Positions 1 to 11,132 of a stretch of DNA of 64,000 nucleotides are shown here, in pieces. Positions within the stretch are counted from its first letter, which is position 1; each line of letters begins with the position of its first letter. A model generated the notes under the pieces. The model worked only from the letters and a program-made list of their open reading frames with translations, did not search any database and was not told the origin of the DNA. A program made the translations under genes and the position numbers. Origin of the DNA: Voacanga thouarsii. Lineage: Eukaryota > Streptophyta > Magnoliopsida > Gentianales > Apocynaceae. The stretch spans positions 1,178,001 through 1,242,000 of the forward strand of contig JANUWF010001813.1 in NCBI GenBank assembly GCA_026120185.1, given 5' to 3'.

Positions 1-1291
1 TAAAATTAAAATAATTCCTATTCTAGGAAAGCAGTACAATTTTACAATAATGAATAACGACACGCAGTCCGTATTTAAAAAAATTACAACTTAAAACAAC
101 CATAATGTAACCAGCCAATCACATGGCACGAATGTTCTCAACCGAAAAATTGGACTTTTGAAAAGACGGCTAGGGTTTTCTTAAAAAAACCCCCGATCCT
201 CTTAGAGTCCAACCCTAATAATATCTTATCATATTCTAATTTAAATTCAAATTAAATTAAAACTGATATGATAAGATTCTGCCATTATCTCGGGAATTTA
301 ACTAATTAATTTATCGAGTCAGATTCTTATAATCTGGATATCATCCAGATTCATCGAACCTGGTCACCAGAAAAATAACCTAACAAGTTCGCTTATTGTG
401 TGACCCTATAGGTTCATTTAACACTGGCAGTGTGCCTAAATCATATTTAAATGGCCCACAAGTTATAAGCGATTTCTAGCAAAACATTATAACTATCCAG
501 GTTAAATGAAGATCGGTGATCTCTTTGAACCAAACTATAATTTTATATTTAGTCCTTTTGTCACACGATATCCAGATTAAGCATAAGGCACGGAGCATGT
601 AATCCTTATTAAGCTTAATCAATTATTTCTTGATTTCATAGTAGACTGTTCAAACAAATGATATCAATATCCTAGATTGATATATTTGAGCACGGCCATG
701 CATTTTTAACAGTCTAACTTATCAAGGGGCCCATGGATATCTCTCCCATAACTGAGAGGGACAAATTCCTTCACAATCAATCATATTCCTCTCCTTGATT
801 TATTCTATATCTAACAGTAGTCTAATTTATTATCTGGTTAAAGACAACTTTAGATAATGTCAAAATATAGAATTTATCAAGTAGGAAACAATGATGAATT
901 TAGGTCGAAGGACTTTCAATATTATTATGGCTAGAAAGTACTTATGACATATTCCATAAAGTACTCTCACAGTGGGTCATGTCCAATACAATGTTCTCTA
1001 ACATTTATTTATGTCTTGACTCGATATCACAAATATCCATGGCCAGTAAAACATAGCCATCAAGTCACAAACATACTAATCTTAATTTATTATTATTCCA
1101 ATAATAATAATCGATCAGGGACAATTTTAGAATAGTCATTGTATTCATTGTAGGGTTTTACTATCAAGTCACGTACTTGATGACCAACAAAACAAAACTC
1201 ACTATTCATGGAAAGGAAAGCCTCATATTATTATATAAAACATAATGACAATTGTATAAGTACAAATTGACTCTAGGGCATATCCCCAACA
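1..1291 (-). mobile_element. Family E LTR, truncated by window edge
   Basis: Read on the minus strand this begins TGTTGGGGATATGCCCTAGAG at 1291 and continues to the window edge. The reverse complement matches 38719 to about 39920 closely, including the stretches on tRNA-sized AT-rich blocks and the 'ctctaagag..gggttttctt' end region. The matching copy at 38719 has TG at its outer edge and a short target repeat, so both are LTRs. Here the LTR interrupts the left LTR of element D: its inner edge abuts 'ttatc' at 1292, and the uninterrupted D LTR has the same bases at 9392. The other end lies outside the window, so solo LTR versus full element cannot be decided. No coding sequence is present, and superfamily is not assigned. 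Confidence 0.75.
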
Positions 1292-2948
1292 TTATCTTCT
1301 GGAGGTGGCCTCCTGCCAGAAGACTCACTCTTACTCTGCAAAACTAGTACTACTAGCCTACCCTTATTGAGTACTCAACGATAATTGTCCCCCTTGGGAG
1401 AAAATTGGTAAAACATAGCTTTACTTGAAAATGGCAATTAAGGGTTTCCAAAGTCCTTGTCAAAATTGGTTTTAGAAACAGGTTAGTGTTTTGAATAAAA
1501 CTGCCTGTTGATTTTCAAATAATTGGTTTGACTGAAACAAGTAGGAAAACAGTCCTTAATTGCCTTTACCAAATCAGTGTTCACATACTTTGAGGTTAGC
1601 TTGCCATAGTAACCTTTTACAACAAACAAGTTTTATGCAGGAGCTTACCTGATCCTTTGCTTTCTCAAATACAAAAGTCTTCCAAGGCTGACCTAACCCC
1701 GCCTGGGGTAAACACAAGACATAAGGTTACACTCAAGCTATATTCACTTACACAAATAATCCTAGTTCAACTTATTACAATCATGACCCTAATATTCTAA
1801 GCTTTAAGGCTAGATGATAAATAATTTTATAAAATAAGTCTAGTTTGATAAGTTAAAATAACTAGGGTTTCTAAAATAATTGCTAATAAATTATAGACTT
1901 AAATAATAATTCTTGAGTGTTGTTATTAATAAATAAACTAAGGTTTGAATATTGAATAATACCAAGCCCTAGATAATATTAATAAATGGTAATTTAAAAA
2001 AATAGCTTTATTGTAAATAAATAATAAATTACAAATACATTTTAATTAATTTTTAATAGATAATAAATAATTAGTAATAATTAAAATTAATAATAAATGA
2101 ATTATATTAAATTTTTAATTGATAAATAACAAATAGATTTTAATATAAATAATATTTAGGAATATAGGTAAAAGTTTTAACTAGGGCCTACAAGGCCATT
2201 ATTTAATTCTAATATTTAATTTATTATTATTATTATTTATATAAAAGATTTATTTATTATTATATATTATTTTTAATAAAAGATTTTATTTCTTTGATAA
2301 TTAAAAGATTAATATTTTAATTAATAATCCAATCTAAATCTTCCTAGAGTTTCGAATTTTATAGAGAAAAATATAGTAGTAATTCTAACTAAAGTAATAA
2401 AATTTGTTAATAAAAATAACTTAGATTTAACAAGAAAATTATTTTTCACCATGATTCACATTCTCCAACATCAAATAATAAACCAATCCATTCACGAACA
2501 TATGCTTGAATTATCTCATACTATCACAAGGCAAATTTCCTGCTAGGCATAATCATCATTAATGGCTTCAATGGAAAATAGAAACATAAGAGCCTAATTA
2601 CCTTTGGTGTCATAATATCTAACATGCTTCAAACATCCATAAATTTTATTAAGCATGATGAACATACATTGGTTCCAAAGAAAATCCATATAACTTAGTC
2701 GTATACATCAATCCTTATGTCTTAACTCCATCCCTTTCCTTCACATACATATCCCCAATCTCCTATTCATATCCATTCTTCCTATCATCATCTAAGAGAC
2801 ATGAATTCAGAAATAAAAGAAGGATTTAAGAATAATTACTTGATTGTCGATTACTTTGATGAAGACTAAAGAAGGTCCACGCGCGATGGAGAGTCTTGAG
2901 TGATCCAACGGAAAAACAGCCATGGTTGATGGTTGATCAACCATTTTG

Positions 2949-2951
<3 letters not shown>

Positions 2952-2996
<45 letters not shown>
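2952..2996. repeat. (GA)n microsatellite in D LTR
   Basis: A pure GA run of about 45 bp. The same site in the partner LTR (11078-11131) is about 54 bp, so the two LTRs have changed repeat number since insertion. Confidence 0.97.
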
Positions 2997-2997
<1 letters not shown>

Positions 2998-4430
2998 ATT
3001 AGAAAGGTTTATTGAGAATTGAATGAAAGAGGATGAACAAGAAAGTTGTTTTTGGTTTACCTTATTTTTGTTCTTGAGACCCTCAAGAAAAAGCTGATTT
3101 TGATCCAATTGAAAATTCTTGTGTGCGTGTTTTTGTGTTATAAATACCAGAAATGAAGCCCAGGGATTAAGTAGAAGTGATCTGGAGTATTTGAGAGTGA
3201 TTGGAGGTGTTTAGAGTAGGTTTAGGCATGATGAAGTATAGTGTGTGTTCTTGGTGAAAATGGAGAGAAATTGAGAGAAAAGCTCACAATTTTCTGGAGT
3301 GTTGTTGGCCAAATGGATTGGGGTAGATAGGAGTGTCGGTTTTCAGCTAGTGGAAGAGAGAGTGATCAGATTTTTTTGAAATTCAAATGGAGGAAATTGT
3401 GGAGTTGTTTAAGGTAGGAGGTTAGCTAATGGTGCTTGATCAAGGAAGATTTCTTTACTCTTCAATGGTGCCGGCTGAATAAGTTGATTTTGTTGATATG
3501 GATGAAGGTTGTTCAGGTTATATAGATGGCCGAAATTCAGTCTATGATGGCAGAGAAAATTCTGATTTATTAGCTTGATACAAGAGTGGTTTATTGGAGT
3601 AAAATTCTGGAATTTTTTTGAAGTTCAAATGAGTTTTGGTTAGAGTAATCTTAGGAGATTTTTGAGGTATGATTATGGAGTCCAAGAACTCAAGGTAAGT
3701 GTGGAGGTTAATGATGGTCAGTCCATGGCTGAACAAGGTTCAATTTACAGAGATTTGAAGGGTGTTCTTCGGCCTTGGCTTTGAGAGACAAAGCTGGAAA
3801 ATTTTCTGGTTTTAATGCTCAAGAGTTTTGAATGATGAAGACTTTTGGTACAGAATTTTTGCATTTACTTGGCTCGATTTACAGCTGGTTTTCTAGGGTG
3901 TTTGAAGGTCTTACAAGGGTGGTTTTCCAGCCTTCTTTCTGGAGAAAAACAGAGGGTGTTTTAGCTGAATTGCTAACAAAAAGACAGCTCCAATTCTAGC
4001 TTAGAATGTAGCGAATTGTGCAGGAATTTTTTTCTGGTTTCGTGCAGTTTGTGCAGTTCGAAAATTGCACAGAATTTTCAGCCTTCAAACCACATGAAAT
4101 GACCATTTTTCTGGCAGAAAATGAGTAGTTTACTGGCTAAATTTTCTGAAAAGCTGGTCTGCAAAAATTTTGGAAAATTTCCAGATTTTCCTTCATTAAA
4201 ATTATGAACAACATGAAGGTAAGATTGATGGTTCTACCATGGTGATTTATTTCTCTTGGAAATCCATCCTAACTACTCTCCTATTTTCGGCCAATCCTCT
4301 ATCCTCTAAGTCTGATTTTTTCGAAATTCAAGGCTTAAGAATCATCACAGAATTTTTGGAATTTAAAAGGAGAGATTTAATGGATTTTGGTTTATTTAAA
4401 TTATGAAGGTGCTCATGATAAAAACTTAAA

Positions 4431-4496
4431 TGGTGGGATTTGAACTCATGACCTTAACAATTAAACCACAAAGCTCTAACCACTAAACACATCAAC
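4431..4496 (-). other. tRNA-like module in D LTR (copy 1)
   Basis: On the minus strand, an A-box-like TAGTGGTTAGAGC (4473-4485) is followed about 25 nt later by a B-box-like GAGTTCAAATCCC (about 4435-4447). This is the order and rough spacing of internal RNA polymerase III promoter elements in a tRNA. The cloverleaf is imperfect and no functional tRNA is claimed. The same module occurs in all four D-family LTRs in this window (also 12702-12767, 25551-25620, 52290-52356), always in LTR sense, so it belongs to the LTR. Confidence 0.7.
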
Positions 4497-4741
4497 TCTT
4501 GTTCTTATTTTCTCACCCACATATTCCTCTTATTTAATCCTGAAGCTATCTTCCTATTTTGACCTCAAGCAAAATTACCATTTTACCCTTTCTACTCAAT
4601 AAGCATAACTAAGCCTTTTAACCTACAAACCACAATTCTAAAGCACATAAAATCATTCAAAAATATATATATTTATGCAAAATAACATGACATGTATCCC
4701 GACCCCCTTACTCTAGGGTTGGCTCTAGGTGGGGTTTCACA

Positions 4742-4756
4742 TCCTCCCCTCCTTAG
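4742..4756 (-). other. Polypurine tract of element D
   Basis: On the minus strand a purine run AAGGAGGGGAGGA lies directly before the 3' LTR start TGTGAAACC. This is the position expected of the plus-strand priming site of an LTR retrotransposon. Confidence 0.8.
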
Positions 4757-4787
4757 GAGAATTTCGTCCCGAAATTCAGACGTACCT

Positions 4788-6110
4788 CTATCTCAGATCG
4801 GGATACTTCCGCTTTACCCATTCTTCTGTTTCCCATGTGGCATCTCGCGTGCCATGATGCCCCCACTGCATTTTTACCATCGGAATCTGCTTGTTTCGGA
4901 GAGTCTTGATACTTCGGTCCAATACCTTTACGGGTTTCTCCACGTAGCTCAGGTCGGGTTGCAACACTAACGGCTCATTATTTAAAATATGTCTGGGATC
5001 GGCATTGTACTTCTTCAACTGTGATACATGAAATACGTCATGAATTCCCGTCAACCCATCTGGCAGATCCAATCGATACGCCACCGGCCCAAATCTCTCT
5101 TTTATTGGAAACGGTCCCAAATACCTCGGATTCCGCTTTTCCCTTTTCGGATGTTTCAGAATTCCCCTATTTCATGTCAGTTTTAGGAACACACTGTCTC
5201 CCACCTGAAATTCTAACTTTCTCCGCCTATTGTCTGCATAACTCTTTTGTCGGCTCTGGGTCGCTTTCAACCTTTCCCTAATCAACTTGATCTTGTCCAA
5301 CATTTCTTCAACATAGACTTCTCCCGAATTACTTATGTGACCATCCTCTGACCAACTCCAGTATAGTGGTACCTGACACTTACGTCCATATAGAGCTTCA
5401 TACGGAGCCATTTCAATCGAAGCTTGATAACTGTTATTGTATGACAACTAGGTATATGGTACACTTTCGATCCATTTATCCCCGAAATCCAATACACAGG
5501 CTCTCAGCATATCCTCCAATATCTGAATAACCCTTTATGACTGTCCATCGGTCTGCGGATGCGCCGTCGTACTGAACTTCAGACTAGAACTCATCGATTC
5601 TTGAAACTTGTCCCAAAATCGGGACGTAAATCTCTGATCACGGTCGGACACAATACTTGAAGGCACTCTGTGTAATCTGACTATTTCTCGCACATAGGTC
5701 TGAGCTAGTTTTTCCATTGAATCCCTTACATTCCCCGTTATGAAATGCATGGATTTGGTCAGTCAATCTACCACTACCCATATGGCGTCCTTTTTGGTCC
5801 TTGCCATAGGGAGTCCGGTGACGAAGTCCATAGTCACCTCTTCCCATTTCCATTCAGGCACTGGTAACAGTTGCAACAATCCCACTGACTTCTTGTGCTT
5901 CGCTTTAACTTTCTGACAGGTAAGACACGTCGAGACATACTTAACCACGTTCTTCTTCATTCCAGGCCACCAATAAGCCTTTTTCAGATCCTGATACATT
6001 TTGACCTCTCCCGGATGAATGGCGTACTTGCTCCTATGCATCTCTTCTAAAATTCCGTCCTTCAACTGGTGCTCCTCGGGTACACACAAACGATCTCGAA
6101 AGTACAACAC
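4788..6110 (-). pseudogene. Element D integrase with C-terminal chromodomain (broken)
   Basis: This is the C-terminal part of a Ty3/gypsy polyprotein. Reading from 6110 downwards it shows, in order: the RNase H/integrase linker; an HHCC zinc finger (about 6030-5900, with CLTCQK); the integrase core with MDFVTGLP (first Asp) and SDRDQRF (second Asp) and then TDGQS; and the GPFPI..VAYRLDLP C-terminal domain. A chromodomain-like tail ends the chain (RDATWETEEWVKRKYPDL, 4788-4845). The chromodomain indicates a chromovirus, and the LTR ends fit Tekay/Del. In-frame stops occur at several places. One at 5535-5537 replaces the codon where the catalytic glutamate of the D,D-35-E triad should be, so the enzyme cannot be active. 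It would normally insert element cDNA into chromatin. Confidence 0.9.
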
Positions 6111-6374
6111 TCCTGCTCCGTCCTGTCGGAATTCACTGCCTTGCCGTTTAAGCTCATTTTCCTTGAAAAGCTAAAATTCTGCATTGCTTTGTTGGGCCTC
6201 AATAATGTCTTGCCTTAGATCTGGCATCAACTTCAGGTTGCTAACCATAATTCTCACCTCTTGCACTTCCGCTCTTCTATCCAACACATCTTGAACCACT
6301 CGAACCTCCTGCACTCTTAGCCTGGCCATTCTAACTTTTCTGCTTAGGGCACCACCTACAATGTTAGCTTTTCC
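6111..6374 (-). pseudogene. RNase H tail joined to gag (deletion junction)
   Basis: The reading frame starts abruptly with GKANIVGGALSRK, the conserved end of the gypsy RNase H domain (family form GKANxVADALSRK), and runs into the integrase linker. Immediately upstream (6394-6435) is the gag zinc knuckle. Protease, reverse transcriptase and nearly all of RNase H, normally about 2.5 kb, are absent between them. The gag frame meets TAA a few codons after the join, so no fusion protein results. D therefore could move only with enzymes supplied by another element. The deletion is seen directly; its mechanism is not. Confidence 0.85.
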
Positions 6375-6375
6375 G

Positions 6376-7347
6376 CTCAGCTCCCTTTGACCAACAATTG
6401 TTCTCTACATGACCCCTTTTTCCACAGTGCCGACATAATGGAAGATTCTACGCAAGACCAACCAGTGCTGATCGGGCTTACTTTCCTCAGTTCTGCCACT
6501 GCTAGTTGGTAAGGCGCTTGACGGACTGCTACCTCTGCAAAGGCCTCGGTGGTTGTCTTGGCAGTAAGAAAGGTCTTGGTGCTATTCAGTTGCGGTCTTC
6601 ATTCTCAGTTCGGGTGGCTGCGTTTACGGCCCCCGAGTAGGTCGTCGGTGGAGAAGGTGCCAATGCCCTTCTTAACTCTTGCCTTAGCCCCTTGACAAAC
6701 TACCTTATTCTGTTCTACTTGGTGTCCACCAGTCTCTTACAGTACTTTGGCAATTTGGTGAATCGTACTGCGCACTGAGCTACCGTCATACCTCCCTGCT
6801 TTAGATTCTGAAACTCATCCTCCCGCCTCTCAACTATCCATTGAGGGATATATTCGGTTTTTAATGCTTCCACGAAATTGGCCCATGTCCAATCTTGGAC
6901 AATTAGTTCCCAGTCGTCCTGAACCTGTTGCGACCATGCCCGAGTTGGGCCTCTCAATCGGAATGCAGCAAACTTCACCATTCGCTTCTCAGTGTACTAA
7001 AGCGTAGTGAAGATGTCTTCCATCTGCTCTATCCATTGTTCAGCTTTCTAATCCTGCTCGGCTTCTCCCAAGAAAATGGGCGGTTGGAATTTTAGAAACC
7101 ACTCCAAAGCTTCGTCCTCTCCCTTTGGATTCCTCCGTTCAGTTAAAGTTTGAAGAATCTCGGTCATCTTGCTGAATGCTTGCCCTATTGTCACTCCAAC
7201 AGGTTCTTTTGACCCAAATTCCAAATCTGGCTCATTCTCATCCCCCCGATTGGGTGACGGCATTTGAGACGTCTCAACTCCCGGTGTCACAGGTTCTGTT
7301 TCCGGAACTCTTCTGCTTGATATGGCTACACGGCGCTTGGGTGCTAT
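6376..7347 (-). pseudogene. Element D gag with zinc knuckle (broken)
   Basis: This is the capsid/nucleocapsid protein of a gypsy retrotransposon. From about 7347 it shows APKRRVAISSRRVPETEP at the N-terminus. The retrotransposon gag domain follows (6981-6715: FRLRGPTRAWSQQ, WANFVEALKTEYIPQ, EFQNLKQGGMTVAQ). It ends with a CCHC knuckle, CRHCGKRGHVENNC (6435-6394). The likely start codon is ATA (7345-7347) where ATG is expected, a single G-to-A change, by comparison with the family pattern M-A-P-[KR]-R-R. Two in-frame TAG codons lie between the N-terminal part and the gag domain, and further stops occur before the knuckle. It is non-functional as it stands. Confidence 0.88.
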
Positions 7348-7690
7348 TCTCAACCATGCCCAGATAAATGAGTGTATGCATTCAAGTTTAAAATATTTTG
7401 AGCATGCATTCACATTCAGGTTTATGTAAAAGAAAATCAGATGCAAATTTTTTTTTTTTTTGGAAAGAAAATTTGATGATATTATTTAGGGGAAAACCAA
7501 GCAATAAATAAAATCATATTTCTCATAAAAATAATACTTTCATAAAGAAGGGTTATCACACACGATACCCTTTTATTCAGCTAAACAATCGAACCCTACA
7601 AGCAACATGCTTCTTTGAAAAGAATAAATGAACAAGAGAATGAAAATCCCAAAAGAGAGAGAATGAGCAAATACGCTAATCTTCTACACT
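7348..7690 (-). other. Spacer between acidic ORF and gag in element D
   Basis: AT-rich non-coding internal sequence with a poly-T run (7448-7461 on plus) and no recognisable domain. It separates the acidic reading frame from gag, so the two were not one continuous frame unless spliced. Confidence 0.5.
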
Positions 7691-8575
7691 CTACTCGCCG
7701 CTAGAGTCAGTAGAGGCATCTGGATCGTCAGAGGCTGGTTCCACAAGCCACCCCATGGAGTTATCGGGTTTCCCCACATAATCCCTCGCAAAACCCGCAC
7801 TCTCACTTGGCTGACCTAAGTCATCCTCATTGCCCTCCTTAGCTCTCATAGCTGCCTCATAAAACTCATCCAAAGCTAATCTAATCGCACCCTTAGGTGC
7901 AGGCCTCTCGTCCTTCGAGTCGAACAGGTCAAACAATCACTCTCTCCTTAATTTAGCATCTACACCCAGCCCATATCGAAGTCCGCTTCTCTTAGGTCTC
8001 ACTTCTAGCTTCCTTTTCCCCTTATTTTCCATTCCTATAGTGGGCTGCCTAAGTTCCCTTACTGCCGGGGTATCTCTATCCCTCAACCTATAATCCTCAT
8101 CACTGGACTCCTTGAGGTCATAGCAAGTAAAAGTCCTATCAAACTCACCTATCTTTGGGGTCCGAGGAGCCTCCATCGCATCCTCATCCTTCTCCTCTAT
8201 CCTATCTATCTCTTCCTCACTTTCATCATCACCCTCATCCCCAAACTCAACTGCCGCCCCTTCACTCAGCTCAGCCATCTCCTCATTTTCCTCGCCCTCA
8301 CTAACAAGCTCATCTATCTCACCCTCATCATCCCCATCGTACTCACCTACGCCCCCATCAACCTCCATCTCTACCTTATCAACCGGGTCATCTAGCATAG
8401 GCGGCTCATGCTCCATCTCGTCTTCACTCAAAAACCAACCTCTCTCAGGCTCTGCCTCTGAATCAGACGAGGGTGGATCCGCTACAGGTAATGGGGCAGG
8501 TGGATCCCCGCAACCAGCGGGCCAGTCTCTGACAGCCGATGCAACTCTCTTGACCATCCTATAAACAAAACACAA
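7691..8575 (-). pseudogene. Extra acidic ORF upstream of gag in element D
   Basis: A reading frame starts 67 bp after the PBS. It has 212 codons, one TGA (7934-7936), then 81 more codons in the same frame, ending ASTDSSGE. Either the first Met (8575) or the second (8557, MVKRVAS) could start it. The middle is extremely rich in Asp and Glu (blocks such as DGDDEGEIDE, GDEGDDESEEEID). A basic stretch follows (KGKRKLEVRPKRSG) and then a second mixed part. I recognise no family. Base composition is GC-richer than its surroundings, and nearly 300 codons with a single stop in an otherwise decayed element suggests recent coding constraint. Extra frames in plant gypsy elements are known as a class, but I cannot match this one. 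Confidence 0.6.
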
Positions 8576-8642
8576 GGATTAGAACTAGATCAAAATGCTT
8601 AAGGAATAAAAATCTAGAAAATCAATTGATTGCCTAAACCTA

Positions 8643-8655
8643 GTCTCTGATACCA
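8643..8655 (-). other. Primer-binding site of element D
   Basis: On the minus strand TGGTATCAGAGAC lies two bases after the LTR end (..GGGTGTTACA at 8658). It is complementary to the 3' end of plant initiator tRNA-Met, the usual minus-strand primer in Tekay/Del elements. It fixes the orientation of D and the 5' LTR boundary. Confidence 0.93.
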
Positions 8656-9168
8656 CTTGTAACACCCTACTACCTAGGCCCGACAGGGCCGAGGATGTCG
8701 CCCCATCCAAAGGACAATGGGTCTTTATAACTAGGTCACACAAAAGAAAATAAAAGTAATACTTTAAAATTGAACTTATTACAACCCAAAAATACATGAA
8801 CAAATCCAAAATAAATTGTTCGCTACCATCTCTCAAAACAACACATAAGAAAAATAACATAAAGTCTTCAAAGCATAGGCAAAAAATCTAGCTATTCATC
8901 TCCACAGCAGGATCGACCTGTAAACATGACATAAAAGGTGATGAGATAAAAATCTCAATAAGTCCGTGTGTGCTTTGGGTGTTCAGTGAAAATAGTTCAT
9001 GGATGCAAAATGTGAAAACTTTATAAGAGAAATATTGGCAAGCAATAAACATTAGTAAAAAACAAGAGTGGTGTTTTTGGCTTTTCCAGCCATACATAAT
9101 TTATAAGATCAACCACTCAAAAGAAAGGATTATGGGTTACCACACGTTGGGCCCCATAACCGGATGGT

Positions 9169-9228
9169 CAGTATGCCACACTTTGTGCATACTGCCGGTC
9201 AGAATGCCGACACTTTGTGCAGACTGAC
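9169..9228. repeat. Two adjacent stem-loops sharing an ACACTTTGT loop
   Basis: The first (9169-9194) has perfect 8-bp arms CAGTATGC/GCATACTG. The second (9198-9228) has imperfect arms GTCAGAATGC/GCAGACTGAC. Both loops contain ACACTTTGT. Other D LTRs keep the motif at 29083-29112 and twice near 57856-57920. This is near the LTR end that adjoins the PBS. Confidence 0.75.
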
Positions 9229-11074
9229 AAAAGGTAGGTGATCGGCCTACCGGGTAAGACATTCCTCCTTCTCTATACCCAAACAACAACCGGGCGTCCA
9301 TTTCGGCAAAACACAGTCACTTGACTGAAATAAAAAATACTAGCTCGGACCGGCATGACTAAGTAGTATTGACGTTTCTCTAAATTGAGTTTTATCTTCT
9401 GGAGGTGGCCTCTTGCCAGAGGACTCACTCTTACTCTTCAAAACTAGTACTACTAGCCTACCCTTATTGAGTACTCAACGATAATTGTCCCCCTTGAGAG
9501 AAAACTGGTAAAACATAGCTTTACCTGAAAATGGCAATTAAGGGTTTCCAAAGTCCTTGTCAAAATTGGTTTTAGAAACAGGTTAGTGTTTTGAATAAAA
9601 TTGCCTGTTGATTTTCAAATAATTGGTTTGACTGAAACAAGTAGGAAAACAGTCCTTAATTGCCTTTACCAAATCAGTGTTCACATACTTTGAGGTTAGC
9701 TTGCCATAGTAACCTTTTACAACAAACAAGTTTTATGCAGGAGCTTACCTGATCCTTTGCTTTCTCAAATACAAAAGTCTTCCAAGGCTGACCTAACCCC
9801 GCCTGGGGTAAACACAAGACATAAGGTTACACTCAAGCTATATTCACTTACACAAATAATCCTAGTTCAACTTATTACAATCATGACCCTAATATTCTAA
9901 GCTTTAAGGCTAGATGATAAAGAATTTTATAAAATAAGTCTAGTTTGATAAGTTAAAATAACTAGGGTTTCTAAATAATTGCTAATAAATTATAGACTCA
10001 AATAATAATTCTTGAGTGTTGTTATTAATAAATAAACTAAGGTTTGAATATTGAATAATACCAAGCCCTAGATAATATTAATAAATAGTAATTTAAAAAA
10101 TAGCTTTATTGTAAATAAATAATAAATTACAAATAAATTTTAATTAATTTTTAATAGATAATAAATAATTAGTAATAATTAAAATTAATAATAAATGAAT
10201 TATATTAAATTTTTAATTGATAAATAACAAATAGATTTTAATATAAATAATATTTAGGAATATAGGTAAAAGTGTTAACTAGGGCCTACAAGGCCATTAT
10301 TTAATTCTAATATTTAATTTATTATTATTATTATTTATATAAAAGATCTATTTATTATTATATATATTATTTTTAATAAAAGATTTTATTTCTTTGATAA
10401 TTAAAAGATTAATATTTTAATTAATAATCCAATCTAAATCTTCCTAAAGTTTCGAATTTTATCGAGAAAAATATAGTAGTAATTCTAACTAAAGTAATAA
10501 AATTTGTTAATAAAAATAACTTAGATTTAACAAGAAAATTATTTTTCACCATGATTTTCCTATTGCTAGAAAAGATTCATAAACACATTCTCCAACATCA
10601 AATAATAAACCAATCCATTCACGAACATATGCTTGAATTATCTCATACTATCACAAGGCTAATTTCCTGTTAGGCATAATCATCATTAATGGCTTCAATG
10701 GAAAATAGAAACATAAGAGCCTAATTACCTTTGGTGTCATAATATCTAACATGCTTCAAACATCCATAAATTTTATTAAGCATGATGAACATACATTGGT
10801 TCCAAAGAAAATCTATATAACTTAGTCGTATACATCAATCCTTATGTCTTAACTCCATCCATTTCCTTCACATACATATCCCCAATCTCCTATTCATATC
10901 CATTCTTCCTATCATCATCTAAGAGACATGAATTCAGAAATAAAAGAAGGATTTAAGAATAATTACTTGATTGTCGATTACTTTGATGAAGACTAAAGAA
11001 GGTCCACGCGCGATGGAGAGTCTTGAGTGATCCAATGGAAAAACAGCCATGGTTGATGGTTGATCAATCATTTT

Positions 11075-11077
<3 letters not shown>

Positions 11078-11131
<54 letters not shown>
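11078..11131. repeat. (GA)n microsatellite in D LTR
   Basis: A GA run of about 54 bp, allelic in position to the run at 2952-2996 in the other LTR of D. Confidence 0.97.

Positions 11132-11132
<1 letters not shown>

Larger units (their letters stand above)
1292..4741 (-). mobile_element. 3' LTR of Tekay-like gypsy element D (partial)
   Basis: This is near-identical to 9392-13014 in the same orientation, so the two are the LTR pair of one element. On the minus strand it starts TGTGAAACCCCACC at 4741. The outer ~730 bp of the LTR lies left of the family-E insertion and outside the window. Compared with the 5' LTR it lacks about 128 bp near 4410 (present at about 12550-12680) and about 28 bp near 2455 (present near 10555-10583). 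These are therefore post-insertion indels. It contains a GA microsatellite, a tRNA-like module and a very AT-rich block (1820-2440). The scattered short reading frames inside it differ between the LTR copies and are not genes. Confidence 0.9.

Noticed and set aside
4692..5281. Plus-strand frames of 86-92 codons.
   Set aside because: Shadows of the minus-strand integrase and chromodomain of element D.
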